Shown here piece by piece: positions 12,090-26,809 of a stretch of 64,000 bases of DNA. The stretch spans positions 64,251,583 through 64,315,582 of the forward strand of contig CM070874.1 of the NCBI GenBank assembly GCA_036365515.1, read 5' to 3'. A program made the position numbers and the translations under genes. Numbering within the stretch: position 1 is the first letter of the stretch; every line of letters starts with the position of its first letter. The stretch comes from Torymus aiolomorphi (lineage: Eukaryota; Arthropoda; Insecta; Hymenoptera; Torymidae). Under the pieces are notes generated by a model. The model did not search any database. It was not told the origin of the DNA and worked only from the letters and a program-made list of their open reading frames with translations.

Positions 12090-12951
12090 CACGGAGAAAA
12101 ATGTTATAATAAATTTTATTATAAAATGTGAGAAAAATTACTATATTTTATAGGAACGCTCTGACATATCGAAATTATAATAATTTTTGCTACACAACAT
12201 AGTAATTTTTATGGCTGACTAAATTTCAAAAAATTATTTTTTTTTTTTCATTTTTTGAACTATTTTTGCATTTTAATAGAATACTTAATGTGAAAATAAA
12301 TTTAAAATTAGAAATAAAATTTTTTTTTTTGACGACGGTTGGGATCGATCCTGGGACCCTCAGCATGGTAATCGGACGGGCTAACCACTTACCCAAGTAG
12401 GATTCTTGAGTACAAAATTTTGGAACTGACATATGTCAAACCCCTGGTTACAAAATCTCTTAAATGATAATATTGAATAACTACAATTACATAAAAAATA
12501 CTCATCATCAATGTACATAATAAAAAATAAAATGATTGAATCGAGATTTTCAAAGTTTTGTTTACTTAAAAGCAAGGCCAAGTGAAATTGCAATGGAGTA
12601 CATAACCTCAATTAGACCATGTGCACGACTTGACGTACGCAGAAAGTACTATAGTTGTGGCAATTTTTACTATATTGGATAACAAAATTTCTTATGACGG
12701 GTAGCTAAAATTAAAAGAATATATTTCAAATTTTACTATATCGCAGTTTTTGCTATGTTGTATAGCAATTTTTCTTTTATGTCGTAATACTTTTTAACCA
12801 ACACTGTAATAAAAATTACTAAAAATGTTGTAATTATTCATATAGTTATAACAAAAATGCAGCATACAGTGGAAATGTCACACTTTTCCTATACTATATA
12901 GTAATTTTTATTATACTTATAATAAAATTTATTATAACATTTTTCTCCGTG
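12090..12951. mobile_element. TA-flanked non-autonomous DNA transposon (862 bp) with long TIRs
   Basis: The ends are perfect inverted repeats of about 35 bp beginning CACGGAGAAAAATGTTAT. They are flanked by TA at 12088-12089 and 12952-12953, the signature of Tc1/mariner-type insertion. No transposase frame is present. The interior carries a tRNA-like cassette (12325-12405) shared with the element at 37332-38431. The similar small element at 51323-51555 has related termini. Confidence 0.8.
12325..12405 (-). other. tRNA-like cassette (Pol III A/B-box-like) inside a DNA transposon
   Basis: On the minus strand 'GGTAAGTGGTTAGC' resembles a tRNA D-arm or A box. About 35 bp later 'AGGATCGATCCC' resembles a T-arm or B box. 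The corresponding cassette at 37633-37705 has a better B box, GGTTCGAGTC. The acceptor stem cannot be closed convincingly, so this is a tRNA-derived relic rather than a functional tRNA gene. Confidence 0.45.
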
Positions 12952-12954
12952 TAG

Positions 12955-13470
12955 AGAAGGATGAACAAATTTGAATACATTTCTGAGAACAGTCACACAG
13001 TTATTTCGGAGAGCTGATTTCAAAATTTTCGATTGTTTAATTTGCAGTGAACAATGCGGGAATGTACTATACTAGTATATTATGCACCAAGGGAAGAAAG
13101 TGGGCTATGTGCTTCCTGCGCGAGAGTTGTCGCCTGAGCGAAGCGAGGGCGACAAACGCGCAGAGGTTCGCACAACCCACTATATTCACGAGTGCAATAT
13201 ACGACTTTTTAACACAACTATCATAAAGTTCGTACTCGTTTCCCGCTGAAAAGGGAAAAAAGGCTGCATATTGATTCCCTAACCTCACTCTCGTTTCCAA
13301 CGCAACGTACTATTTGTACCCGAGCCGAAGGCAAGGGCACATGTGCGTGGCGCTGGGGACTAGAGTGAGGAATGAACGTAGCACTTCGGCGGAAATAAAG
13401 TACGAACTTTATGATGGGGTGTATTAAAAATACAATTTTTTGAGCATATATTGGCTCGAAGAAGTAAAAG
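12955..13470. other. Non-coding region with a GCGAAGC-tipped hairpin
   Basis: An AT-rich background holds a GC-rich block. Stem TTGTCGCC (from 13127) pairs with GGCGACAA around GAGCGAAGCGAG. 'ataaagttcgtac' near 13222 recurs in reverse as 'gtacgaactttat' near 13401, giving a larger imperfect inverted repeat. I regard the open frame across it (13067-13300) as spurious. Confidence 0.5.
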
Positions 13471-13605
13471 ACTTTTCGCTTGTATGTATTTGATTTCTTT
13501 TACATTCCTAATACTCCAAAATTTATTGTGTATAAATTTCTGAAAGAAATAGTTGATCTGAACGAAGTTCTAGCGAGTTGAACAGAAAATTACATTAAGG
13601 ACGTT
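13470..13605 (-). repeat. Penelope-associated repeat fragment
   Basis: 'cctaatactccaaaattta' through 'ctgaacgaagttctagcgag' to 'gaacagaaaattacatta' is the reverse of the repeat beginning 'ttctgttcaactcgccagaa' at 24325 and 26985. Confidence 0.6.
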
Positions 13606-13621
13606 CTCTGGGTCGAAACAG

Positions 13622-14265
13622 CAATTTTAGTTTTTATATTTTTAAATAATGTTTTATTAATTTGATAATCCAAGAGTAAGTACATGTAACAAATATATAT
13701 TTGAAAGAACATAAGACAATTTTTTTCAGACAAATTCAAGCAATAGTCACTATGGTATTGTTACAATTAAAGACAAAAACTTCAATAAGTTCTTTAAATT
13801 TTTTTATTTTTTATCCGATCTTAACGAAATAAAGCTTATTTTGTTCGTTAAGAAATTTCAGGGGGAGTATCGATGGGAAAATTTATGATACGAGTTACCA
13901 GTACGGCGCAATATTAATTTGTTTAAGAAAGTTTTGATGAAAACTTGACTTGCTTTTCTTAAACAAATTAATATTGCGCCGTACTGGTAACTCGTATCAT
14001 AAATTTTCCCATCGATACTCCCCCTGAAATTTCTTAACGAACGAAATAAGCTTTATTTCGTTAAGATCGGATAAAAAATAAAAAAATTTAAAGAACTTAT
14101 TGAACTTTTTGTCTTTAATTGTAACAATACCATAGTGACTATTGCCTGAATTTGTCTGAAAAAAATTGTCTTATGTTCTTTCAAGTATATATTTGTTACA
14201 TGTACTTACTCTTGGATTATCAAATTAATAAAACATTATTTTTTTTTTCGCAAAAAAAAACTAAA
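13622..14265. repeat. Foldback element, about 300-bp arms
   Basis: The left arm (about 13622-13935) and the right arm (about 13953-14265) are near-perfect reverse complements around a short loop near 13945. They share 'gggggagtatcgatggg', 'acgagttaccagtacgg' and 'gattatcaaattaataaa'. No coding frame is visible. It is either a MITE of the foldback type or an inverted duplication. Confidence 0.9.
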
Positions 14266-14269
14266 AAAA

Positions 14270-16125
14270 AACTAAATAAAACTAATAAAGATGAAAATTT
14301 GATTTCTTCACAGAAAAATGCGCATTTCAATTCTTTATATGATTCTCAATACCGACTTAATGTATCAATTTGAAATTTATAGACTATTTTGTATGCGATA
14401 TAGGCAATACCTATGTAAAATTTCATCCAGATTATATAGTTAGTTTTTGAGATATTTGATATTTAAAATGTTGGTATTTCTGGAAATGACTTTCTATGTC
14501 GTACAATAACTAGAGTAAAATTTAATTACTTTGAAATTTGATGGAGATGTAGATTTGATAGAGGTATACCGTTTATGTATTATTTATGACATCAATTGTT
14601 AGGGTAAAAGAATTAGTTTATAAATTTCAGAGATATTTGAGGTTAAAGCTGTTAAAACTGATTTAGCCCTCTTTTCAAATCGTAATTTTTCGGGAACGGT
14701 TTTATGTATATGTTACTAGAAAATGGAAATGACGCGTGATACGCGCGCGTGTTGTTTACTTGCTTTTGTTTTTTATTGAGGTTAATTTACAGCGAGCTCT
14801 GCAGAAACATGAAATTACTCAGATACGTTGGCCAATTATTTTCAGTTTGAATTAATTTTTCAAATAATCGCGATTTGAAGTAAAATAGTAAAAATTACCC
14901 TCTCTCAATTTTGAGATAAAAATTTTAAAGTTTAAACTTGTTTGAACTAATTTTTCGAATAATCACGATTGAAGAAGTGAATATAGTAAGAATTACGCTC
15001 ACTTAATTTTGAGATAAATATTTTAATGTTTAAACGTTTATGGTTCACGGGCATAGAATTATATATACACTCATTTTGCCTTTACAAAGTTATGTAAATG
15101 TTTTTATTAGCTGCCACTGATATTTGTGTTTACATAATATTTTATTTGCTTTTTTTTATTAAGATGGTGTAAGAAATAATAAAATCAACAATTAACCAAA
15201 TTTTATTGAAAATAAAAGAAAAGGATGACAAAAATTATAATGGACCATTAAAAAAATCAAAATTAGAAGTATAATTTCAATTTTTATAATAGGTACACAA
15301 TTATAATATTCATAGTAAAGACACACACTTATTGAATAATAATATATTTATAATGTAAAAAACATTTAATGTAATTTAATATAACATTTAATATAATAAT
15401 AATATATTTATAATGTAAAAAATGTAATGTATATTTATAATGTAAAAAATGGAGTTATTATATATGATTTTGAAAATGTGAGTAAGTTGATCTCAGGGTA
15501 GATAGCAATTTTTTAATTTTATATTTTAAAATATTACTTTTTTTTACTCGAAATAAGAAACTAGTTTTAAATTTAAAAAAAAAATGAAGGTTAAATCAAA
15601 TTTGAAAAATTTTTATTATTGGTATTTTAAGTTGACAAACTAAGTTTAAGAAACTTAAATCGCAATTTATTAACAATTTACTTCAAAATATACCATTTGG
15701 AAAGGGGCCAAAGCATTTATTAGACCAGCGTTGGTTTATCTAAAAGTCTACGCTCATTGTTCATGACTGTAGACGAGTGGCATGGCGCCACAACGTCATA
15801 TCATTGAAACTCATGTGCAAATATGAATAACATTTCAAAATTTTGTGGAACTTTTAACTTAGTTATTATCTCGTATTAAAACCACTTTGGCGATTCACCA
15901 GCAGTAACCACGCCAGACTATACAATGAATTTTAAGCTAATATATATAAAAGGCTGTTCTCGAGAAATTACGATTTGAGAAAAACTATGAAAAAATATTT
16001 ATCATGCGACAAAGAAATTGACTTTGTAAAATACGAAAATTTTCAATATCAAATATCTTAAAAAGTAATCGTTTGATCTTGATGAAAATTATCACAATTA
16101 TTTATATATATCACATACAAAATTG
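14270..16125. other. AT-rich non-coding region
   Basis: No supported gene. Short local duplications of 'aataatatatttataatgtaaaaaa' occur at 15340-15440. 14620-14710 is a reversed relative of the R1 and 27780 repeats. Confidence 0.45.
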
Positions 16126-16129
16126 TTTA

Positions 16130-16930
16130 TAAATTTGGAGCTGATACATAGAGCCGTTCTCGAGAAATTACGATTTGAAGACAATGTTAAAAAAATTTTA
16201 ACCTCAAATATCTCTGAAATTTATGGACCAATCATTTTGCCCACATAACTCGACCGAGAGCTATTCAAAATCTACACCTTTACAAGGAATGTTGAAGCGA
16301 TTAAGTCAATTTTACTCCCGTAATCGTTGGACATACAAAACGCATTTTTTTTTCATTTTTCAATTTTTTTCTCAAAAACTAGTCGACAGAATGGATTCAA
16401 ATTTTTACAAATTATAGCTATTTATATTCTGCACTACCATGATTTTTCTCAAAAAAATTGATCGTTTAGTTTGGGAGTTATAAGCTTTAAAAAAACCCCA
16501 CGTTTTTATTAATAACAAAAGAACCGTGATAGATAGAAATTTTTTTTTTTGTTTAGAAAATATAGGTATTTTAATTCTCTTTCGAATGCTACGCATCTGA
16601 TTAAGGTGGTTCCCTCGAGATAAGAGTTGATTCAACACATACTTGGAATTACACATATAGGTCAATAAAGACATAACGAATGTCACGAGCGTCTTAAAAA
16701 ATCTCGCTTTCGCAGACTTGATATGTTTCGAGGGTTATGGACGCTCAGTGCGCCAGCGTACACTCTCTATCTCTCTCGCTCAAAGCTGTCTGTCTCTCTT
16801 ACCGAGGGAACCACCTTAAAATATCTCGATCCTATCATTAAAAAAAAGCAAAAATAAATTTTGAGAAAATTTTGAGAAAACCGTAAAAACAACAACGTAG
16901 ATAGTCAAACTTATACAAAAGAACATCTCC
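16130..16930. repeat. Dispersed repeat R1, copy b (interrupted)
   Basis: This stretch matches 185-712 with several substitutions and small indels. It is split at 16601-16819 by a TTAA-flanked insertion that copy a lacks. Homology resumes at 'aaaatatctcgatcc'. Confidence 0.75.
16605..16815. mobile_element. TTAA-targeting MITE (211 bp)
   Basis: The terminal inverted repeats begin GGTGGTTCCCTCG, and TTAA lies on both sides (16601-16604 and 16816-16819). The paralogous locus near 623 has a single uninterrupted TTAA, so the empty site is visible within this window. The target and TIR style fits piggyBac or Kolobok-type transposition. There is no coding capacity. Confidence 0.85.
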
Positions 16931-16934
16931 CCGT

Positions 16935-17890
16935 TTAAAAAAAATCCAACAAACCCGTCATCCTTTTACTCACACCCGCGACCGAATTTCCGAATAAACG
17001 AAATCCGCGTCCCTCCACCAACATGGTAGCATTGTTCCATTTTAGCATCGTGGATCGTATCGTGCCTGGGTTTATGAGAGTTTTTAACAAAGCACAAGGG
17101 AGGGGGAGGGGAGATTGACAGGCGGATGAAGGGAGACAGAGAGGGTTAATCAAGAGTTCTTTCCTCTAGTGTCCCCTGCTTCTTATTTTCTCAGTAAATT
17201 TTTTTCTAGTTTCTTACGTAAATCCATAAGAATCTGAAGAATCTGAATAAAAAGTGTCATTTTTGCATTAGTGCTTATTTGGCAACATTTATGTAAAAAA
17301 TGTAATTTAAAATGCAACAGAATTATTTTTTGATCGCAAATATTAAGGTTCCAATAATTATCTGAAATTTTAAATTTTATAATAAATTTTCTTGAATTTA
17401 TATATAATTATATTTAATAGAAACCTTATTTGTTTTTTGCTAATAATTCATTACGTTTTTATTATGCAAACTTCAGGGGGTGCTTAAATGTCATAAAAAT
17501 TTTATCCACCAATATAATCAACTCGATACTTCATTTTTATAACTAATAATACTTCTTCCGCTATTATTATCATCAGCGTTTGAATTTTACTATCAATTTA
17601 TCCACTGCATCAACAAATTCCTACAACTGTATCTATCCCAAATCATACAATTAAATTACTTATCGATAATTACACGTGCGAATGATCAAACCCATCCCCC
17701 TCCACCATAAAACCACAAATCCTTATAATATAAAATATAATAACAGTTAGCCAGCGGCCGTTTTTCCCCCGATCGTTCGGCCGGAAGTCTCTGCCGCGCG
17801 TATCGCACGCAGGGTTCTGTACGCATGCGCGCTATAACATTTGCAGCCATTCTTCGCAACGGTGAACGCGCGAACACTCGCGTGCCGTGT
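16935..17890. other. Non-coding region before the GT microsatellite
   Basis: There are GC-richer patches at 16925-17160 and 17750-17890 and AT-rich sequence between. The short open frames lack recognisable domains. Nothing else is seen. Confidence 0.4.
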
Positions 17891-17896
17891 TTGTAT

Positions 17897-20205
<2,309 letters not shown>

Positions 20206-20206
20206 A

Positions 20207-20413
<207 letters not shown>

Positions 20414-20719
20414 CGCGTGGTGACGAAGCGTCACGTTCATAAATTCATTGTTCGGATTTTTATTTACGTTTGAATTAGTGTTGGATAATTATATACAATT
20501 ATTACAATGAAAAATTAGAGAATTTGACTGTTTTTACGGTCTGCATGAATTAATAATAATGAAATAATAAAAAAACAAACAATTAAGTTGTTTGCTGTAC
20601 ATAGCTATAAAGTCACACCGTTAAATATACGTTTGTTATTGTTCTCTAAAGTGTTAGAGCTTTTTTACAGCCTACAGTATTAATTTTTTGTAAATAAAAG
20701 TAAAAGCTTGTATAATTAA

Positions 20720-20885
20720 ATTTTATACCACTCTAACCTCAAAATCACAACTTTGATATGATTTTTCGGCGCTCGTGGTATAAAATACCGTTCGAAACGG
20801 CTTTTTCGCACTCGCTTCGCTCGTGCAAAAAGTCACACCAGATAAATAATCGACTTCCCCACCCGTGTCGAAATGTACTATTTTG
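20720..20885. repeat. Dispersed repeat R2, copy a, with a hairpin
   Basis: 'ttttataccactctaacctc' to 'cgtgtcgaaatgtactattt' matches 50752-50945 nearly base for base. It contains a hairpin around GAGCGAAGCGAG (minus strand, core 20814-20820). The copy at 50752 has an additional 'agtgcgtaagtcgattattt' segment that lengthens the stem, so copy a has a small deletion. Confidence 0.85.
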
Positions 20886-21873
20886 GCATATTCCCTTTCT
20901 ATAATTATACTTTCGTCATTTTCCCCGCTCGGTGAAAATTCTTTCTGAAGATTTAATTGTCGGTAATATTGCTTATTGAGATTTTCCTTAATCGGCTGAA
21001 CTGACTATCTTTTTTCACAACTGACTAATTTTTCAGAGTATATTAAATTAGTTGAATTAATTACGAATTCCACATTACCTAGAAAAATCTTTGAGTTGAA
21101 AGTCAAACTCTAATTACCAGTATTATTGAACGTCACATAAACTAAAATATATACGAACAACAATTTCCACGCGCATGCAAAAAAAAAATCGATTATTTAC
21201 TATGCAACGCATGATCCCCTTTTTTCTCTATCTCTCTTTCTCTCCTCTCTTTCCTTCATCCTTTTTGCATGTCTCTCTCCCCGCATGGGGTCTTTTAAAT
21301 TATGAGGTGAGAGTTCACGGCTCGATGCTCCGGGGAAATACGCCGCGCGCATCCGGCGTGCGGTATGATACGCACACACACGCACGCGTTTATATATGTA
21401 TGCGGTTAATCGCATTGTTCGCGAATCGCCCCGGCCACGCGCGTGCGCCGCCGCCGCAGCAAACCGAGCAAACGTCTTCCGACACCGTTGTTTTCGTCGT
21501 GTTTTACACGATGATACGGCGTATAACACGACTTTTTGCGCTATCTTCCTTTTTTTTTGGCACCAAGCGTGAATGAAGCGCGTGTTATCTGGAGTTAGTA
21601 GTGACGGAAAGTGCGATATGGTATCTGTAAAGAATAAAAAAAGTTTTAAAAGAATAATGTGCGTTGCGAGGGTGGGTAGATATCCTGATAGGGGAAATCA
21701 CAGACAGGGAAAATCCCGATAGGTGATTTTAGCGACAGGTATATTTTGAGATAGTCAGTTCAGCCGATTAAGGAAAATCTCAATAAGCAATATTACCGAC
21801 AATTAAATCTTCAGAAAGAATTTTCACCGAGCGGGGAAAATGACGAAAGTATAATTATAGAAAGGGAATATGC
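20884..21873. repeat. Separated inverted repeat pair (about 125-bp arms, 740 bp apart)
   Basis: 20884-21010 ('ggcatattccctttctata' to 'gctgaactgactatct') is an almost exact reverse complement of 21750-21873. The interval holds GC-rich unique DNA with no gene. It could be a transposon with long TIRs or an inverted duplication. Confidence 0.8.
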
Positions 21874-22060
21874 CGAAAATGTTTTTAACGAATACCCAAA
21901 ATATCGAAAGTGAAATTTCAGAAATGAAAATTATCGAAATGAAAAATACCGACGATGATAACACCCATGGGGAAAAATGCCGAAACTTAGTTTCCATAAT
22001 ATGTATAATGCCGAAATTCAATTCCCATAGAGGCGAAAATACCAAAATCTTATAATATAA
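21660..22060. repeat. Diffuse short-phrase repeat (cga/ccga + aaat)
   Basis: Sequence such as 'ccgaaaatg', 'tatcgaaag', 'atcgaaatg' and 'accgacg' recurs every 15-20 bases without an exact unit. The same style recurs at 26040-26270 and 28190-28430, where two long matching stretches are found. It looks like a decayed minisatellite. Confidence 0.4.
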
Positions 22061-23400
22061 AATATAAGTATCTCATATTCGAAAAAACACTGTAAAATCT
22101 CGTAAAAATACGCTGAATATTAACAATAATTCAGTCGGTATGTCAGTGAACTGAAAAGAAAAAATATGCGTTATTGAAATTCAAGTATACATCTTGAAAT
22201 TCGCTGAATATAAAAAATATCTTTTTTGTTTTTTTATTTATGTATCCTATACAAACAATTAATTATTGTTATAAAAAATTTTAAAGAAATACATTAGTTT
22301 GAAAAAGAAAAGTATGTATTGGCAATATCTAATAAATATTTGTTTTGAAACAGGTATTTAATTACTATCCTGCTCGACTTAGTGGTTTAAAGTTAATCCA
22401 TTATTGTAACAATCATACAAATATAATAACTAAGTTATACTTCTTAACAAAAGATAACGAATCGTTTTGAAATTTAACAGAGAGGTAGTTTTTTTCATAC
22501 TTAAGAATCGATATTTTTATGAAATATTTTTATGAAATTTTTACGAAATTCATATTTTGAAAGTCAATTATTATCGTTGCCCTAGTACACGTTGCCGCGG
22601 GACTCAATCTGAAATTACTTTCTCGGAGATATGCCGTAGTACACAATAATTATTTTATTTATATATGATGTACAAATTAAATAGAACTATTGCATATTTT
22701 GCTCTAAAACTGTGTGTTTTGGGGCTAATTTGGAATGAGTTAAAGAATTTTGACCAACATAACCTCTTGAAATTTTAAGACAATGTTGTACTCGATAAGT
22801 GTAATAAGTGGTAAAAAGTTTGAGTCAATCAATCGAATATTCTTTTTAAAAATGCAAATATAAGAAATTTATAAAAAAAATTTAACCTCAAATATCTTTG
22901 GTCACAACGGTCAGATTTTTTTTCGGCAAAGAACTGAATCCTTAGATATAAAAAAAGCTAATTCTTTCCCAAATTTCAAAAAGATTAATTGACTTTTACT
23001 CCTGATATCTTTAACGAAAGAAACCGCACTTGTTTTCAAAAATAATTTTTTTCTCGGAAACAAATCAACATAACCTCCTGAAATTTTAACACAATGTTGT
23101 ACTCGATAAGTGTAATAAGTGGTAAAAATTTTGAGTGGAAAAATTTTTTGAGATATTAATTCAAGAAATATAAACCATATTTTCATTAATAACAAATGAC
23201 AGGCTAGAGATAATTTAAAAAAAGAAATTGCAGGTAATTTAAAGACCTTTTAATAAAAATTTAGATTATTAAGTAATACTGGCTGAAACAAATTAAAAAA
23301 TCAAAAAAACGAAAAATTCAAATTCTTTTTTTGGTTATAAAAAAAAACAATCGGTAAAATCAAAAAGTAGGATATGCTCGGTTCAAAAGTTCTCGCCTGT
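22061..23400. other. AT-rich non-coding region with a short direct repeat
   Basis: 'cataacctc.tgaaatttta' through 'gtactcgataagtgtaataa' occurs at 22758-22815 and again at 23069-23125. No gene is supported. Confidence 0.45.
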
Positions 23401-23408
23401 ATACACAG

Positions 23409-23478
<70 letters not shown>

Positions 23479-23668
23479 GCGCACATGCACGCACGCACGC
23501 ATGTACGCACGTACGCACGCACGCATGCACACACACCAGACACGAATATTTTTTTTGTCAAAAACAACGGATTTTAGCGCCAAAAGTCTTAAAACATGTT
23601 CTTGAACATTTTTTGTTTCAAAAATTTTTTTCACCGTTACAAAGCTTCCAATTTGAGAAAGCAAAAAT
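23400..23668. repeat. CA/GC microsatellite and R4 tail
   Basis: An (AC)n run (23411-23465) passes into GC and GCAC runs. The following 'accgttac.aagctt' to 'gagaaagcaaaa' is the same tail as in R4 at 2145-2177 and 25485-25518. Confidence 0.75.
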
Positions 23669-23669
23669 A

Positions 23670-24080
23670 TACATAAAGCATTGGCTAGCCAAATAAATAA
23701 AATTACACAACTAAAAAACAAATTACGCATTGGGTTGTATTCGATACTAGTGATATTGAGAACATTTAGTATCTACACAAAGCACCTACACAGGACTTTT
23801 TTAGCACGGCTAAGTTCTACACTAATAATATTAAGAAGAAATGTACACATATATAGTCTACACTGAGATAGATTACACGATTAAACTGTACATCATGTGT
23901 AGATCATATTAATGTAGATTTTAACTGTGCACAATTTATCTCGATAAATAGTTTGTGTGCCGAAATTCTCTGTGTAGAATTTATTTCTGTAGCATTTTAG
24001 AAAATACTTGTGTACGATATCGCCGCAAGTCGTCGATTAAATTTACATACTTATAGGTAATTTTTAATCAATTACATAAA
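23670..24080. repeat. Dispersed repeat R3, copy a, with a 61-codon frame
   Basis: This copy matches 26395-26800 over its whole length, and its right half matches 32905-33075. A 61-codon frame (23681-23866) stays open and has the same length in copy b, with 8 amino acid differences and the shared ending NVHIYSLH. It resembles no family I know and may be open by chance. Each copy is followed by the Penelope-associated repeat. Confidence 0.75.
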
Positions 24081-24169
24081 ATTTGATCTCAATTGAGGGC
24101 CCCGAAAAGGAACATCCCGAGATTTTGCAGAAAAAGTATCGAATTTGAAAATTGAGCAAATCGCGATTT

Positions 24170-24870
24170 TTAAAAAATAGGCATGTGAATTGAAATGCGC
24201 ATTTTTATTTTTATGTGAAGAAATAAAATTTTCATCTTTATTAGTTTTATTAAAAATCCCAATAAACTGTTTTTTTTTTTTTTTTTTTTTGGAAAAAGAA
24301 GTTTAATGTAATTTTCTGTTCAACTCGCCAGAACTTCGTTCAGATCAAATATTTCATTCAGAAATTTTTATCCAATAAATTTTGGAGTATTATAGGAATA
24401 TTATAATCCATAGCGCAATAATAGATATTGTTATTGAACCAAACAGCGAATTTTATAACAATTTTTTTCGCTATTTTAAACCTGCATTTTCAAATGCAAA
24501 AGTTGTGTAACGAATTTTCGAATTTTGCTCTATGTATTGTTGCTAAATAGAATTTTTTGTGATTGTTACGATAAATGCTGTAGAAAGCCGCGCGCCACGG
24601 TACACGATTACGACAAGCGTACGACACGATCACAAACAATGGTACAAATTTTTAACAACAATACATAGACTACTGAAATTTTCGTGTCGTGCGACCGTCG
24701 TAACACATATAATTTGCTATTTGGTTCAATAACAATCTTTACTATTGCGCTATGGTTTATAATATTCCTAATTCTACAAAATTTAGTGTGTACAAATTTT
24801 TTAAGGAAATATTTGATCTGAACGAAGTTCTGGCAAGTCGAACAGAAAATTACATTAAACTTTATTTTAC
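24170..24870. repeat. Penelope-associated repeat, inverted pair
   Basis: 24325-24605 runs forward ('ttctgttcaactcgccagaa' to 'cgcgcgccacggtacacg'). 24640-24865 carries parts of the same sequence in reverse. A poly-T run of 22 bases lies at 24270-24291. The arrangement resembles the inverted pseudo-LTR pairs of Penelope-like elements. Confidence 0.65.
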
Positions 24871-25313
24871 TCAACAATAACATCCGATTGGGCCGACAAA
24901 AATGTGGATTGATAAGTCATATCAAGACCTTTCAGAAAATGGGCCTAATTCCCACCGATATCCAAACCTAGATCCGAAAAAAACTGTTTTCGATTTTTCG
25001 GTATTTTTCTTTATTTTTTTTAAACGACTTAATATTATCCGATCAGGCCGAGAAAAATATGGATTGATAGGTAATTTCAAGGCTTTTCAAAAAATGGACC
25101 TACTTCCCACCGATATCCAAATTCGGTGACGAAAAAAAAATTTCGATTTTTCGATATTTTACTTTATTTTTTTTAACCGACTTAATATTATCCGATCAAC
25201 TATATAATTGAACTTGCACAACTTCAAAATAAGCTTTAAATACGTGCCAAAGATAAACTTGATATCTCTGACCAGTTTCGAGTTATGTTGCGGACAAATT
25301 TATAACACACACA

Positions 25314-25366
<53 letters not shown>

Positions 25367-25515
25367 ACACAGATATATATGCACAGATACATATGCACAG
25401 AAATCTTCTAGAAAACGCATATTTCGACTCAGGGATCTCAGAAATATAAAAAATCATCGAAATCTCGGGGTCGAAAAATTTGACCGTTACTAAGCTTTCT
25501 CTTTGAGAAAGTAAA
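24870..25515. repeat. Second copy of the 155-bp tandem unit and CA element (R5b/R4b)
   Basis: Two units of the 1190-1905 array are followed by the same CA-microsatellite element (tract at 25306-25370) and 'gctttctctttgagaaag'. Order and orientation are the same as at 1190-2177, so the composite moved or duplicated as one block. Confidence 0.8.
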
Positions 25516-25712
25516 AAATGTTAAATGTTAACGAACGGACGTTTGGATATGGACAAATGGACTGGTCATTTATAGTTAGATAAATTCGTTAAGAATTAAG
25601 TTAGATTTGTTTACTCAAACGATTCGTGACTTAACTGTTAACGAATTTGTCTAACTTTAAATGAACATTCCATTTGTCCATATCAAAACGTCCGTTCATT
25701 AACAGTTAAGAT
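25516..25712. repeat. Small foldback, about 70-bp arms
   Basis: 'gttaacgaacggacgttt' near 25526 pairs with 'aacgtccgttcattaac' near 25688. The pairing continues inward through 'gacaaatgga' and 'ttagataaattcgttaa' to the centre near 25615. Confidence 0.75.
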
Positions 25713-26040
25713 TTTCTTTTCTCTGTGCACCTGCGCAGAGACATATTGCCAACATTTTTAAAGTTAAAACGCAAAATTTACGAAAAACAAATATCACCAT
25801 AAAAAAGATGAGAAAAGGTACGTCTAAAACGCTGAATGTACATTTTTTAATAGTACATTTTAGTATCGCAGACACGAGTTACAAATAGCATGATTTGGCG
25901 CTCGCACACCGCTGCGCAGGGGGGGTGGGGGGTTTGACGTCAACGACTCCATAATAGGTATCATTTTACCGATGCCAAGGCCATTTGTAACTTTACGCAT
26001 TATTATGAAAAAAATCAAGAAAACAATATGTTACAACAAA
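25713..26040. other. Unique spacer
   Basis: This mixed sequence includes a G-rich run near 25920. No feature is recognised. Confidence 0.4.
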
Positions 26041-26270
26041 AGTGAGGAAAGAGATAAATATATAAAGTTATAAATGATCAATAGTTCCGAAAATAATTTT
26101 GACAGTGGTCAACAGTTTCGTAAATAATTTTGACAATGGTTCATAGTAACGAAAATGAAATATCCGAAAGTTCAAATTGTCGAAATAAAAACTATCAACG
26201 GTTATATCACAGATAGGTACACATTCCGAAAATCGGTGGTTAAACAGGCCGAAATTTCGAAAACTAATAA
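26040..26270. repeat. Dispersed repeat R6, copy a
   Basis: 'aagttataaatg.tcaatagt' to 'gaaatatccgaaag' matches 28298-28425 in direct orientation with few differences. Confidence 0.7.
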
Positions 26271-26379
26271 AACACTTCTTAAAACGTATATAAAGATAAA
26301 CGTTTGCGCTAGATGCGTTAGTACAATTGATTAATCAAAGTATAAGTTGATTAAGTCAATAATCTGATTACCAATAAGC

Positions 26380-26800
26380 TATAAAAACATAAACATAAAA
26401 CATTGGTGAGTCAAATAAATAAAATTACGCAACTAAAAAACAAAGTACGCATTGGGTTGTATTCGATACTAGTGATATTGAACACATTTAGTATCTACAC
26501 AAAGCCCCTATACAGAACTTTTATAGCACGGCTAAGTTCTACACAAATAATATTAAGAAAGAATGTACACATATATAGTCTACACTGAGATAGATTACAC
26601 GATTAAAATGTACATCATGTGTAGATCATATTAATGTAGATTATAACTGTGCACAATTTATCTCGATAAATAATTTGTGTACCGAAATTCTCTGCGTAGA
26701 CTTTATTTGTGTAGCATTTTACAAAATACTTGTGTACGATATCGCCGAAACTCGTCGATTAAATTCACATACTTAATTATAGGTAGTTTTTAATCAATAC
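26380..26800. repeat. Dispersed repeat R3, copy b, with a 61-codon frame
   Basis: This is the partner of 23670-24080. Its 61-codon frame at 26403-26588 begins MVSQINKITQ and keeps the same stop. A small deletion relative to copy a follows near 26800. Confidence 0.75.
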
Positions 26801-26809
26801 CGCGATTTT

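Noticed and set aside
12325..12405. Functional tRNA gene
   Set aside because: A and B boxes are only approximate and the acceptor stem does not close, so it is listed only as a tRNA-like cassette.
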